Shown piece by piece: positions 33,382 through 42,883 of a stretch of DNA of 64,000 bases. The notes beneath the pieces are model-generated. The model saw only the letters and a list, made by a program, of their open reading frames with translations. It was not told where the DNA came from and searched no databases. The position numbers were made by a program, and so were the translations under genes. The stretch covers positions 3,038,001 through 3,102,000 of the forward strand of contig NZ_CP084296.1 in the NCBI RefSeq assembly GCF_020271745.1. The letters are read 5' to 3'. Source of the DNA: Providencia alcalifaciens (GTDB lineage Bacteria; Pseudomonadota; Gammaproteobacteria; Enterobacterales; Enterobacteriaceae). Within the stretch, counting starts at the first letter, position 1, and each line of letters opens with the position of its first letter.

Positions 33382-33864
33382 ATGACCACCTTTTATCAAC
33401 TAACCGCAACAAGCCTTAGCGGTCAGTCTATTTTTATGGCGGACTACGCGGGTAAAGTGGTTCTCGTCGTGAATACCGCCAGCCATTGTGGTTTTACACC
33501 GCAATATGAAGGTCTTGAAGCACTCTACAAAAAATATGCAGAGCAGGGTTTGGTGGTGCTGGGTTTCCCTTGCAATCAATTTGGGAAGCAGGAACCCGGC
33601 GGCGCAGAGGAAATCGGGCAAACTTGCTACATTAACTACGGTGTGAGCTTTCCGATGTTCGAGAAAATAGACGTCAATGGAAGCGCCGCACACCCAGTAT
33701 TTCGTTATCTAAAAAGCGAGTTACCTGGGCTGCTGGGTGGTCGAATTATGTGGAACTTCACTAAATTCCTGATTGGACGGGATGGTAAGCCGCTCAAGCG
33801 CTTTGCACCGTTCACGACCCCCGAAAAAATGGAAGCGGCGATTGTTGCCGCACTTGGCATTTGA
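33382..33864 (+). CDS. Glutathione peroxidase-like thiol peroxidase
   Basis: 160 residues. The catalytic Cys36 lies in NTASHCGFTPQYEGLE, the Gln70 in FPCNQFGKQEPG, and the Trp-Asn of the tetrad in MWNFTKFLIG. This is a cysteine (not selenocysteine) enzyme of the BtuE type that reduces hydroperoxides with thioredoxin or glutathione. ATG at 33382 with GAGGGC upstream. The gene before it ends 24 bases earlier, so they may share a transcript. Confidence 0.88.
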   Translation: MTTFYQLTATSLSGQSIFMADYAGKVVLVVNTASHCGFTPQYEGLEALYKKYAEQGLVVLGFPCNQFGKQEPGGAEEIGQTCYINYGVSFPMFEKIDVNGSAAHPVFRYLKSELPGLLGGRIMWNFTKFLIGRDGKPLKRFAPFTTPEKMEAAIVAALGI

Positions 33865-33906
33865 GTGCTCGTTAATTTGAGCCTATTTCATGCAAATTAT
33901 CTGAGG

Positions 33907-34968
33907 CTATTTCCCTTTCCCCGAATTCTGCAACTCATTTTCCATAATCATCACTTTCTTCTGGGCGCGTTCGTCGCCTTGCTTGGCGGCGAGTCGATAC
34001 CAATATAAGGCTTTCGTGTCATCTTGCGGTACGCCCATTCCATATTGATAACACGCTCCGCTGGCATACTGTGCATCACGGCTGCGTTGATTGGCGGCCT
34101 TGATAAACCATTGGCAGGCTTTAGCTTGGTTGGCGGTGATGCCATCACCTCGTGCGTAAATTAACGCTAAATTAAACTGGGCGGAAACTTCCCCTTGCTG
34201 AGCGGCGAGGGTTAGCCACTTAATAGCCGAAGCAGTATCGCGCTTGGTACCTTGCCCTGCTAAGTAGAGCATGCCTAGGCTATTTTGTGCGGGGGAAAAT
34301 CCTAACTCCGCAGAACGTGTAAAATATTGAAAAGCTGCGGGGTAATTTATTTTGTCATACATCCCCGTTGCCGCTTGATAACCTAATAAATAGAGCGCTT
34401 GTGGGTGATTTTTTTCAGCCAATGCGAGGTAGATTTGATTGGCTTTTTGAGGGGCTTTATCTCCGACCACACCTTTTTCATACCAATAAGCTAAAGTTAG
34501 CTGCGCTGCGGGTAACTGTTGCGCCGCGGCTTTTTCTAGCCAACTTAATGCTTGTTGTGGATTTTTCTCTAACAGGTTTGGGATGCCTTCTAGGGTATAT
34601 TCGGCCATATTCATTTGGCCAATAGGGTCGCCAGCATTGGCTGCCGCTTCCATCCAATGCAACATCTCTTTGGGATTTTTACCGATGCCAGCCCCTTGCT
34701 GGTACATCAGGGCGAGGTTGATTTGTGCCTTGGTAAAATGTTGGCTGGCGGAAAGCTTATACCAATATGCGGCTTTATCTAGCTGACCGTGAGATTGATA
34801 AAACATCGCTAAATTAAACTGAGCTTCGGCTTGCCCACTATCGGCTAATTGCGTGAGCGTTTTTTCATCCACAATCGAAGAGGGTGCAGCAGGAGCGACA
34901 GTTTTAGCATAGCTCACGTTAATAAAAAGCAAGCAAAAGATAATTAAGGGGAGGGTAAACTGTTTCAC
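33907..34968 (-). CDS. Sel1-repeat (TPR-like) exported protein
   Basis: 353 residues with signal peptide MKQFTLPLIIFCLLFINVSY. About seven Sel1 repeats of roughly 36 residues follow (for example AQFNLAMFYQSHGQLDKAAY, AQNSLGMLYLAGQGTKRDTA, ALIYARGDGITANQAKACQW). Such periplasmic repeat proteins mediate protein contacts; the partner is unknown. Not clearly in an operon. Confidence 0.85.
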   Translation of the reverse strand: MKQFTLPLIIFCLLFINVSYAKTVAPAAPSSIVDEKTLTQLADSGQAEAQFNLAMFYQSHGQLDKAAYWYKLSASQHFTKAQINLALMYQQGAGIGKNPKEMLHWMEAAANAGDPIGQMNMAEYTLEGIPNLLEKNPQQALSWLEKAAAQQLPAAQLTLAYWYEKGVVGDKAPQKANQIYLALAEKNHPQALYLLGYQAATGMYDKINYPAAFQYFTRSAELGFSPAQNSLGMLYLAGQGTKRDTASAIKWLTLAAQQGEVSAQFNLALIYARGDGITANQAKACQWFIKAANQRSRDAQYASGACYQYGMGVPQDDTKALYWYRLAAKQGDERAQKKVMIMENELQNSGKGK

Positions 34969-35305
34969 TGAGCTTCCTTGGGATGAATTTTAGCCATTTA
35001 TTCCTAATGGGTAGGTTAACGGGTTGCTGTTAGCGGCACAATTGCCATTCTTGCTATTTTGAAAATTATTTTTACGTATTAAAAGACGATAAATCATGAT
35101 GTTATAAAAAAGAATAAAAATAATTAAAAAAAAGATGAACCTTTTGAGGTTATCAAGGGTCTTAATTACATATATATCACTGTTTGCTTGTGTAAACATT
35201 CATATATTTACCCTCAACATTCATTTCTTTACATGAAGTAATGCAATAATGCATCTATGTAGTGTAGTTTGAATTAGTAGTACGATCCTTAATAGAATGC
35301 ATTAT

Positions 35306-35334
35306 GCCCAGTTTTAGTCGCTGGGCTTTTTTTT
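35306..35334 (+). terminator. Orphan Rho-independent terminator
   Basis: GCCCAG (35306-35311), CTGGGC (35321-35326), then eight T. No plus-strand gene ends nearby, so it may be the 3' end of a small RNA starting in the AT-rich DNA just upstream. Confidence 0.6.
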
Positions 35335-35926
35335 GCATAAAATATGACTCTTCCTGCAAATACCGCTTTATTTTTATCTCACACCGCTATTTCGTTCGAT
35401 AAATAAACACACAATAGTGACATTAATAAATAATCACCTATCTAAATTCATTTCTATTCAGTTTTTATTATCACCAAGACGAAATATTAGCAGGATACCG
35501 CACGGTATATTTGTGGTGTTTATAGGGTGTTACTCAGCGAGTAAAATGATTAAAGATAGAACAATATGCTTAACATATAGTGAACAAGTGGTTATTTAAT
35601 GGGCGATAATAATTTCATGATTTTGTAAAAAATTGAAGTTAATCACGATATGCATCTATAAGCATGGTAATTAATGCTGGCTAAATTATTAGTTTTGGTG
35701 CATAAATAGCATATATTGCTTAACTGATTATTTTGTTTGGCTTGGCATATATTCGCTGTAATGCTGAATAAATAATCAAATATGCTTTAACTCATTGAAT
35801 TTTATGTTCGTGATTCATAAACAATATTTACACACAGTTTTGTTTGTTTTGAGGTCAGGGATTGATACTCCTCCTACCAAAAGTGAATCTTCTAAAGCTT
35901 GAATTCTTGAGACCATAACAATGCGA

Positions 35927-35955
35927 GGGTGCAGACAGCGCCCCGTGGTTTTTTT
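35927..35955 (+). promoter_or_regulatory. Leader hairpin with T run before dtpA
   Basis: GGGTGC (35927-35932) can pair with GCGCCC (35938-35943), with one G-U pair. CGTGG and seven T follow, 32 bases before the start codon. It could be an attenuator in the dtpA leader. Confidence 0.4.
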
Positions 35956-35986
35956 GCATACGTACAGGTTGTATTAGAGGTAACTT

Positions 35987-37456
35987 GTGTCCACAACAAA
36001 TAACAAAGAGGAAGTCAGTCTTAACGCGTTTAAGCAACCTCGTTCATTCTATCTCATCTTTTCTATCGAACTCTGGGAACGTTTTGGTTACTACGGTCTT
36101 CAGGGGATCCTCCCAATTTATCTCAGCCAAGTGCTTGGCATGTCGGAAGCGGAATCTATTACGCTGTTCGCGGCCTTCTCTGCGCTGGTTTATGGCTTCG
36201 TTGCCATCGGTGGTTGGTTAGGGGATAAAGTTCTAGGAACTAAGCGCGCGATTGTCCTTGGAACGGTAGTATTAATTGTCGGTTATTCCTTCGTTGCCTT
36301 CTCTGGGCATGATGTGTCGATGGTTTACCTCGGCCTTGCTACCATCGCGGTAGGTAACGGTCTGTTTAAAGCGAACCCATCATCATTGTTATCCACCTGT
36401 TATGACAAAAATGACCCACGTTTGGACGGTGCATTCACCATGTACTATATGTCCGTTAACATTGGTTCATTCTTTTCAATGTTGGCAACGCCATGGTTAG
36501 CAAAACATTACGGCTGGGATGTCGCATTCTCCCTCAGCGTAGTGGGCCTGATCATCACCTTAATTAACTTTTATATGTGCAAAAAATGGGTTGCTGACCA
36601 CGGTTCAAAACCGGACTTTGCGCCTGTTGTTATCTCCAAATTACTGATGACTATCGTCGGTGTGGTTGCTCTGATTGCGATTTCAAACTGGCTACTGTAC
36701 AACTTAGGCATTGCGCGTGCGGCACTGGCGGTGATTTCTCTGGGTATTTTAGTTATCTTTATCAAAGAGATGATGGCGCTTAAAGGTATTGCTCGCCGCC
36801 GTATGGCAGTCGCGTTGATCCTGATGCTCGAAGCTGTTGTTTTCTTCGTACTTTATAGCCAAATGCCAACCTCACTGAACTTCTTCGCACTGCATAACGT
36901 GGAGCATGAAATTTTCGGTTTTGCGATTGAGCCCGCTCAGTATCAAGCATTAAACCCATTATGGATCATGATTGGTAGCCCAATTTTGGCGGCAATCTAT
37001 AACAAAATGGGCGATAACTTACCGATGCCACATAAATTCGCTATCGGAATGTTACTGTGCTCTGCGGCGTTCTTAGTGCTGCCATTAGGGGCAAAATTCG
37101 CGAACGAAGCGGGTATCGTTTCTGTTCAATGGTTAGTTATCTGCTACGGTTTCCAAAGTATCGGTGAGCTGATGATTTCTGGTCTGGGTCTGGCGATGGT
37201 GGCACAGTTAGTTCCACAACGTCTGATGGGCTTTATCATGGGCGCATGGTTCTTAACTAACTCTGCTGCGGCATTTATCGCGGGTTATGTTGCTTCTATG
37301 GCGGCTGCACCTCAAGGCGAAATCACCAGCAAAGTTGAATCTCTGGCTGTTTACAGCGATGTCTTTATGAAGATTGGTCTGGTGACGGGGGCTATTGCCA
37401 TTGTGATGGTATTCACGGCGCCGTTATTAAACCGTATGACGCAAGAACAACATTAA
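35987..37456 (+). CDS. dtpA: Di/tripeptide:proton symporter DtpA (POT family)
   Basis: 489 residues, multi-spanning POT/PTR transporter for di- and tripeptides. The ExxER-type motif is visible in [20 protein letters not shown], with [12 protein letters not shown] preceding, and [11 protein letters not shown] and [10 protein letters not shown] follow. Closest by sequence style to enterobacterial DtpA/TppB. GTG start (35987) with an AGAGG ribosome site; the N terminus [18 protein letters not shown] matches the family. Followed by a good terminator. Confidence 0.92.
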   Translation: MSTTNNKEEVSLNAFKQPRSFYLIFSIELWERFGYYGLQGILPIYLSQVLGMSEAESITLFAAFSALVYGFVAIGGWLGDKVLGTKRAIVLGTVVLIVGYSFVAFSGHDVSMVYLGLATIAVGNGLFKANPSSLLSTCYDKNDPRLDGAFTMYYMSVNIGSFFSMLATPWLAKHYGWDVAFSLSVVGLIITLINFYMCKKWVADHGSKPDFAPVVISKLLMTIVGVVALIAISNWLLYNLGIARAALAVISLGILVIFIKEMMALKGIARRRMAVALILMLEAVVFFVLYSQMPTSLNFFALHNVEHEIFGFAIEPAQYQALNPLWIMIGSPILAAIYNKMGDNLPMPHKFAIGMLLCSAAFLVLPLGAKFANEAGIVSVQWLVICYGFQSIGELMISGLGLAMVAQLVPQRLMGFIMGAWFLTNSAAAFIAGYVASMAAAPQGEITSKVESLAVYSDVFMKIGLVTGAIAIVMVFTAPLLNRMTQEQH

Positions 37457-37484
37457 TTTGTTCTGTTAGTCATAAAATTGAAAA

Positions 37485-37510
37485 GGGCGATAGAAATATC
37501 GCCCTTTTTT
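37485..37510 (+). terminator. Terminator after dtpA
   Basis: GGGCGATA (37485-37492), TATCGCCC (37497-37504), then six T. It also lies 42 bases beyond the end of the convergent glpX gene. Confidence 0.9.
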
Positions 37511-37551
37511 AATGCATGATTATTTAAAGCATTCGTGATTCAATGTATTTG

Positions 37552-38535
37552 CTATTTAAAATACCGATTGCTAATTAGCTTCATGGAACGGTTATTGCCG
37601 TTGACTAAAATGGTGCTCGCGCTGCGGCTATGCAGATCATTCGAGATACCATTCATCAGCACCGTTGGGGTGATAGCGGTGGCAGAGAAAATGACATCAG
37701 ACGTATTCACCATCATATCCAACGTTAAAATCTCCCCAATTTCGATACCCATCTGCTGGCAACGAATGGCTTCTTGCGCCGCTAACAGTTTATTTTGTTC
37801 GGTGTCTTCTTTGGCTTTATTGCGCGGTACAAGGCGTGCTTGCATGTCTCCACCTAATGCGCGTGCAATGGCTGCACTAATAATGCCTTCTGGTGCACCG
37901 CCGATGCCATACATCATATCAATAGGGTGCTCAGGTAAGATTGTTAGCAGTGATGCAAGAACATCTCCATCAGGAATAGTGATAACATTGGCACCAAAGT
38001 TACGGATAGTTTTAATAATGTGCTGGTGGCGAGGTTTATCGAGAATGGCAATGTTGAGCATGGAAATTGGTTTATCCAATGCTGCAGAGAGAAACTCAAG
38101 ATTCTTCTCTAATGGATTTTTTAGGTGAACGGCATCTTTTGCGGCTGTACCGACGACCATTTTTTCCATATACATATCGGGGGCTTGCAGTAATGTTCCT
38201 GTTGGTGCTGCCGCCAAAACTGCAATGGCATTGTGCTCATTACATGCCACCATGCGGGTCCCATCAATAGGGTCGACCGCAATATCTAAATGATGTTCGC
38301 TAGATTGTTTGCCGACTTGCTCGCCAATATACAGCATTGGTGCTTCGTCAATTTCCCCTTCACCAATTACGATTTTCCCATGAAAATCAATTTCATTGAG
38401 TCGATTTCGCATGGCTTCAACCGCAGCGTTATCCGCTGCATTTTTATCTTGTTTCCCGACCCATTCAAACGCGGCAATGGCAGCAACTTCCGTCACTGAC
38501 GCGATAGCAGACGCGAGTTCATCGCTAATTTTCAT
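37552..38535 (-). CDS. glpX: Class II fructose-1,6-bisphosphatase (GlpX/YggF type)
   Basis: 327 residues. Hydrolyses fructose 1,6-bisphosphate in gluconeogenesis. Lithium-sensitive phosphatase motifs are present: VIGEGEIDEAPMLYIGE, VDPIDGTRM, PDGDVLASLL and MYGIGGAPEGIISAA. Between E. coli GlpX (336) and YggF (321) in length; I cannot decide which of the two it is closer to in ancestry. Stands alone, convergent with dtpA. Confidence 0.85.
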   Translation of the reverse strand: MKISDELASAIASVTEVAAIAAFEWVGKQDKNAADNAAVEAMRNRLNEIDFHGKIVIGEGEIDEAPMLYIGEQVGKQSSEHHLDIAVDPIDGTRMVACNEHNAIAVLAAAPTGTLLQAPDMYMEKMVVGTAAKDAVHLKNPLEKNLEFLSAALDKPISMLNIAILDKPRHQHIIKTIRNFGANVITIPDGDVLASLLTILPEHPIDMMYGIGGAPEGIISAAIARALGGDMQARLVPRNKAKEDTEQNKLLAAQEAIRCQQMGIEIGEILTLDMMVNTSDVIFSATAITPTVLMNGISNDLHSRSASTILVNGNNRSMKLISNRYFK

Positions 38536-38692
38536 TTTGGTGTTATTCCTAGGACTAAAAAATTATCGCGCCTATGATACGTTTTTTGTGATCAACTTGG
38601 TAATTTTTTGGCGAATAAAGCGGCGTTTAATTGAGGTTGGAGAGAGTAATTAAGCAGATGGAAAGGGCGGAGTGAGCTCCGCCAACATAAAG

Positions 38693-39616
38693 TTACAGCA
38701 TTTCGACGATGGTGATCCCACCAATAATTGAAATCAATGCCGCAATAGTACTGAGTAATACGGTTCCCGCGGAGGTTTCAGTATAGGCTTTATTACTGAT
38801 AGCTAACGCTGGTACAGCCGTTGCCGTCGGTAACACACCGATAATAAATGCCGCTTTTAATAAATCACTTTGTAACCCTAATGCGAGGCCGGTTCCAAGA
38901 ATAAGTGCCGCCTGTACAAAGTTTTTCACAAAAACGTTAAAGACAATTTCTTTATTGATTGTGAGTTTAATACCTGAAAGTAATAAACCAAGGAAGAAGA
39001 GGGCCACACCACCTGCAGTTTTTCCGAGTTCATTGACTGAGTTTTGTAGAATTTCAGGTAATTTCACGCCACAAATTGCCAGAATTGCCCCTAAAACAGG
39101 CAGGAAAACTAATGGCTGAATGACGGCTTTACCGATAGATTTCAGAATACCATTACCATTCGCTGATCCGCTGATCATCAATAAGGTAAATGGAATGATG
39201 ATGACGGTATAAATTAAGTTACCGAGTACCATGGCAATTAAACCGGATGAACCGACGGTTGCCAGTAAAACTGGTGGTCCACAGTACGCCATATCCGGGA
39301 ATGAAACAGACAATGCTTGCATCGCAGCATCGGTTTTATTGTGACGGAAAAATACTTTACCGACCACAAAACCAATGACATAGGATGCAATTAACCCAAC
39401 TGCTAGCGCTATCAAATAATCAACATTCAGTAAAACTGAAGGTGGGGCTTGAACGGCTGCAAGGAATAATGCAAATGGTAAGGCGATTTTGACAACAAAG
39501 TCAGCAAATGCTTGCGAATATTCTCGTTTCACGAAACCATATTTACCCGATAACCACCCTACGGCAAGACCGAGTACGATGGGACTTAGGGCTTCAAGTA
39601 TTATGTGTAATAGCAT
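38693..39616 (-). CDS. AEC-family transporter (auxin efflux carrier type)
   Basis: 307 residues with about ten membrane helices. The two-halved AEC layout is visible, with LGLAVGWLSGKYGFVKREYS at the start and VALFFLGLLLSGIKLTINKE mid-protein. Bacterial AEC proteins (MdcF, malate or amino-acid exporters) move small carboxylates. Substrate unknown. Monocistronic. Confidence 0.8.
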   Translation of the reverse strand: MLLHIILEALSPIVLGLAVGWLSGKYGFVKREYSQAFADFVVKIALPFALFLAAVQAPPSVLLNVDYLIALAVGLIASYVIGFVVGKVFFRHNKTDAAMQALSVSFPDMAYCGPPVLLATVGSSGLIAMVLGNLIYTVIIIPFTLLMISGSANGNGILKSIGKAVIQPLVFLPVLGAILAICGVKLPEILQNSVNELGKTAGGVALFFLGLLLSGIKLTINKEIVFNVFVKNFVQAALILGTGLALGLQSDLLKAAFIIGVLPTATAVPALAISNKAYTETSAGTVLLSTIAALISIIGGITIVEML

Positions 39617-40114
39617 AGGAATTCCTTTGCGTTATTTAGGACAATACATATTTTTAAATATATCAATAAAAGACAGTCACTATTTGTTAAATAACGTATT
39701 GGTGAATTTGTCTATAAATTAATAACATAATCATAAGAAAAAACACCTATTATCTGCATATTTTCTATAATAAATAGAAAGTATCAAAAATGGATTATTG
39801 AAATTAATAAGTTATTAATAAAGTCATAGAGGATTTAGAGGTGAGAAAAATAAATATTTAAAAATTTATTTTTCTCACCTAAAAATGTACTATCATTTTA
39901 TGATGCTTAAATAATAAGATGATAGAATAAATCATACTGTGAATACTCTTAAAATGAGTTATTTTGTAACAGTTTGTTACTCTCTGTTGGCAATTTAGTT
40001 ATTCGTCTCTAAACTAGGACGGTTATTGAATAATATCGATTGATACTGTGTATTCTAAGATCCTGTTAACTAATCTTGGGTTACTGGCATTGGATTAAAG
40101 AAGGAAACCTATTT
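39617..40114. other. Non-coding gap with a 17-bp perfect inverted repeat
   Basis: 498 AT-rich bases between divergent genes. The main feature is the inverted repeat 39839-39880: 17-base arms AGGTGAGAAAAATAAAT and its complement, 8-base loop. TTGATACTGTGTATTCTAAG (from 40039) may contain promoter words for the downstream gene. No gene seen. Confidence 0.5.
39839..39880. repeat. 17-bp perfect inverted repeat
   Basis: Arms 39839-39855 and 39864-39880, loop ATTTAAAA. It is GC-bearing only at the base (AGGTGAG/CTCACCT). It could be a bidirectional terminator of weak type, a protein site or a miniature insertion relic. Confidence 0.6.
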
Positions 40115-42883
40115 GTGGATACATGGATACTCCTAGGGCTCATTTTTATTGCGTTTGTGATAGTTGCCCCTGTGCTAGCTATCATTGCGATTAATCGCAC
40201 TGGTCGAATGCAATACCAAATTAACCAGTTGAACCAAAAGGTTGCCTCTCTAGAAGCCGAAATAGCCCGTGATAACGGCCTTCAGCCTGTTCACGCTATT
40301 GATATGGATGAAGAAAATCCAATATCCCATCAAGGTGACATCCAACATAATAAGTATCAAGTGGATGCACTTAAAATTGCAATCCAAGATCCTAAGCCTC
40401 AAACACCTCAAATTATGTCGCAGCCGGTGGCTGTGTCCAGTGACAAACAAGTTAATGCAGTTAACCCGATAGCAGTTAATCCAAATCGTTTTGATAAGCC
40501 GAAACCAAGCCAGCCTGCATCATCTCAGAATAAAGCTGAAGATAAATCCATTTTTGCCCATTTCTTTACGTGGTTAATAACAGGTAATCCGCTGGCTAAG
40601 ATAGGAATTTTATTATTATTTTTAGGCGTTGCCTATTTACTGAATTATAGCGTACAGAATGAAATTATTTCACCTGAGTTAAGGCTCGTCTTCAGTGCTG
40701 CGGGTTGTTTAGTTTTATTAGGTATAGGTTGGTGGCTTCGCACGAAAAAAGCATTATTTGGCCTGATATTACAAGGCGGTGCAATCGGCTGCTTATACAT
40801 TACAGTTTTTGCTGCTTTCAAGTTATACACCATGATCCCTTATGGGTTTGCATTTGTGGCGATGCTAATCATCTGCTGTGCGAGTATTGGGTTGGCGTTA
40901 TTACAGCGTACGATTAGCTTAGCGATTTTAGCGTCTTTAGGTGGTTATTTAGCGCCAATATTACTGTCCACTGGAGGCGGTAGCCACATTGTTTTATTCT
41001 CCTATTACTTAATGTTGTCGATAGGTATTTTAGTCATCAGTTTCTGGCAAGCATGGCGCCCGTTAAATTTAGTCGGCATGTTTATGACCTATGGTGTGGC
41101 AATATTATGGGGAATGGACAATTATCATTATGATTATTATCTATCATGCCAGCTATTTATTATTGCTAACTTGGTTGTATTCAATGCATTAACTCAGTTA
41201 TTTGCCTTGCGTTTTGAGCATAATAAACAGCTCGTTGTCGATAATACCCTATTATTTTTCCCACCATTAATGAGCATTGCTTTGCAATTTGCTATTTCGG
41301 ATGGCATCGGATTATTGCCAGCATTTATTTCTCTGCTTATCGGCTTACTGTATCTCATTGCCAGTTTACAGCTTCATAAACGCTTTAATACCGCAGGCAA
41401 GAATATGGCTCTAGGTAACATCATTATTGGCGCTAGCTTCGTAACATTGGCGGTGCCGCTCGCCTTGTCATTTGAATGGACGACGATTGTTTGGTCATTA
41501 CAAGGCTTAGCCATGCTGTGGTTTGCCCTCAATCAAGGGCATAAAAAATTAGCGTTGCTCTCGTCACTGCTCATTGCTGTGAGTGCTTTAATGATATTAA
41601 GTGACTATCCTTATCATTATTGGAGTAACAATGTTATTTACATGCTACCAAGCCTGATAGCTGCTTGCTTCTTTGCGGGCGGGTTATTTCATGTGCGCCA
41701 GAAAGACGCGAGCTATTTTATTGCGCTCAGTTATGCATTTTTGATCCTAGGGTTAGTTGTCTGGTTCATCTGGGTGCCAGAATTTACTGACATGCTTTCA
41801 TGGAACAGTGAAACGGAAAGCTTAATTATTTTAGCGATAGTGCTTATCTCTGCGTGGTGTTGGCGTATTGGTGGTCAAAAAATCAATTGGATACCATTAG
41901 TTTTATGCCAGTTCTCATTATGGGCAGTGGCTTATTACTATTTAACATTAGATTTTATTTATGCAGAAAATCCGATGGGGCGTGGAGAAGGTTCGTTGAT
42001 TTGGCCTGTGATCTTGGGCAGTTCAGTTCTGTATGTGATGCACGCTTATAGTATCCAAAACTTGTATATTCGACGTGGAATGTACGTTGCCAATCTATGG
42101 TTAATTATTGGATTTGGTGCGACACAAGTTAACTGGTTTGTTGCTAATCTACCGTGGGGAATGCACGAACTGGGTTACTTCATTTACATTATGTCGATAA
42201 CCTTAGTGGTATTAATCCTCTACTTGCTGCAACATAACAAATTTGTACCAATGCGCCGTAAAGGCTTGCTGTATTGGTATAGTTTATTGCCACTTATGGC
42301 AGTATTGGTGGCACTTTCATATTGGTCTAACTTTGAAGATGGAAAACTCACGTTTTGGAGTTACGTCCCATTAGTTAACCCGCTAGATGAAGCGGGACTG
42401 TTTAGCATTGCAGCGCTGTTATTGATGCGCAAAGGTTTTATCGCGAAGATAAGAAAAATAACGCCTATTGAAATTGGGGTGATGAAAGGTCTGATGGTGG
42501 TGATCATTGGATTAGCTATCTTCTGGTATAACGGCATCATTCTTCGTGCGACGGCTGATTTTGCGAATATTCCTTGGAATGAGAATATCTTATTTGATTC
42601 GCGTCTCGTGCAAACGGTTCTTTCCATTAGCTGGGCAATAGCTGCACTATTCTGCATGGTGATTGCTGCTGTGAAGAAAAGTCGAACATGGTGGTTTGGT
42701 GGTGCAGCGATTTTTGCTTGTGTGATTGCAAAACTATTTCTTATTGATGTGTATGGGCAGGATGGCATTTCCCGTGCGGTCTCCTTTATTGCCGTAGCGG
42801 TGTTGATCTTGGTTGTGGGGTATTTCTCCCCATTACCACCAAAGCATAAAATGGACATTGAGGTACAGGATAAATCGTTATGA
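40115..42883 (+). CDS. DUF2339 multi-spanning membrane protein
   Basis: 922 residues from the GTG at 40115 with AAGGAAA ribosome site; the frame is open from a TTG at 40076. N-terminal helix, then a coiled coil (about 35-55, QINQLNQKVASLEAEIARD), a disordered stretch, and more than 20 membrane helices. The family is of unknown role and regularly pairs with a DUF3999 gene, as here (ATGA overlap). The pair may act in the envelope. Confidence 0.8.
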   Translation: MDTWILLGLIFIAFVIVAPVLAIIAINRTGRMQYQINQLNQKVASLEAEIARDNGLQPVHAIDMDEENPISHQGDIQHNKYQVDALKIAIQDPKPQTPQIMSQPVAVSSDKQVNAVNPIAVNPNRFDKPKPSQPASSQNKAEDKSIFAHFFTWLITGNPLAKIGILLLFLGVAYLLNYSVQNEIISPELRLVFSAAGCLVLLGIGWWLRTKKALFGLILQGGAIGCLYITVFAAFKLYTMIPYGFAFVAMLIICCASIGLALLQRTISLAILASLGGYLAPILLSTGGGSHIVLFSYYLMLSIGILVISFWQAWRPLNLVGMFMTYGVAILWGMDNYHYDYYLSCQLFIIANLVVFNALTQLFALRFEHNKQLVVDNTLLFFPPLMSIALQFAISDGIGLLPAFISLLIGLLYLIASLQLHKRFNTAGKNMALGNIIIGASFVTLAVPLALSFEWTTIVWSLQGLAMLWFALNQGHKKLALLSSLLIAVSALMILSDYPYHYWSNNVIYMLPSLIAACFFAGGLFHVRQKDASYFIALSYAFLILGLVVWFIWVPEFTDMLSWNSETESLIILAIVLISAWCWRIGGQKINWIPLVLCQFSLWAVAYYYLTLDFIYAENPMGRGEGSLIWPVILGSSVLYVMHAYSIQNLYIRRGMYVANLWLIIGFGATQVNWFVANLPWGMHELGYFIYIMSITLVVLILYLLQHNKFVPMRRKGLLYWYSLLPLMAVLVALSYWSNFEDGKLTFWSYVPLVNPLDEAGLFSIAALLLMRKGFIAKIRKITPIEIGVMKGLMVVIIGLAIFWYNGIILRATADFANIPWNENILFDSRLVQTVLSISWAIAALFCMVIAAVKKSRTWWFGGAAIFACVIAKLFLIDVYGQDGISRAVSFIAVAVLILVVGYFSPLPPKHKMDIEVQDKSL

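Larger units (their letters stand above)
34969..35986. other. Kilobase AT-rich gap upstream of dtpA
   Basis: No convincing gene in about 1,000 bases. The short frames present are AT-rich and without good ribosome sites. It contains the orphan terminator at 35306-35334 and a hairpin before dtpA at 35927-35955. The region may hold a long dtpA leader and a small RNA. Confidence 0.5.

Noticed and set aside
34990-35199. Minus-strand 69-codon hydrophobic frame upstream of the Sel1 gene
   Set aside because: AT-rich DNA easily gives such frames, the ribosome site is weak, and no family is recognised.
35417-35599. Plus-strand 60-codon frame in the dtpA upstream gap
   Set aside because: No ribosome site and low-complexity AT-rich content; treated as chance.
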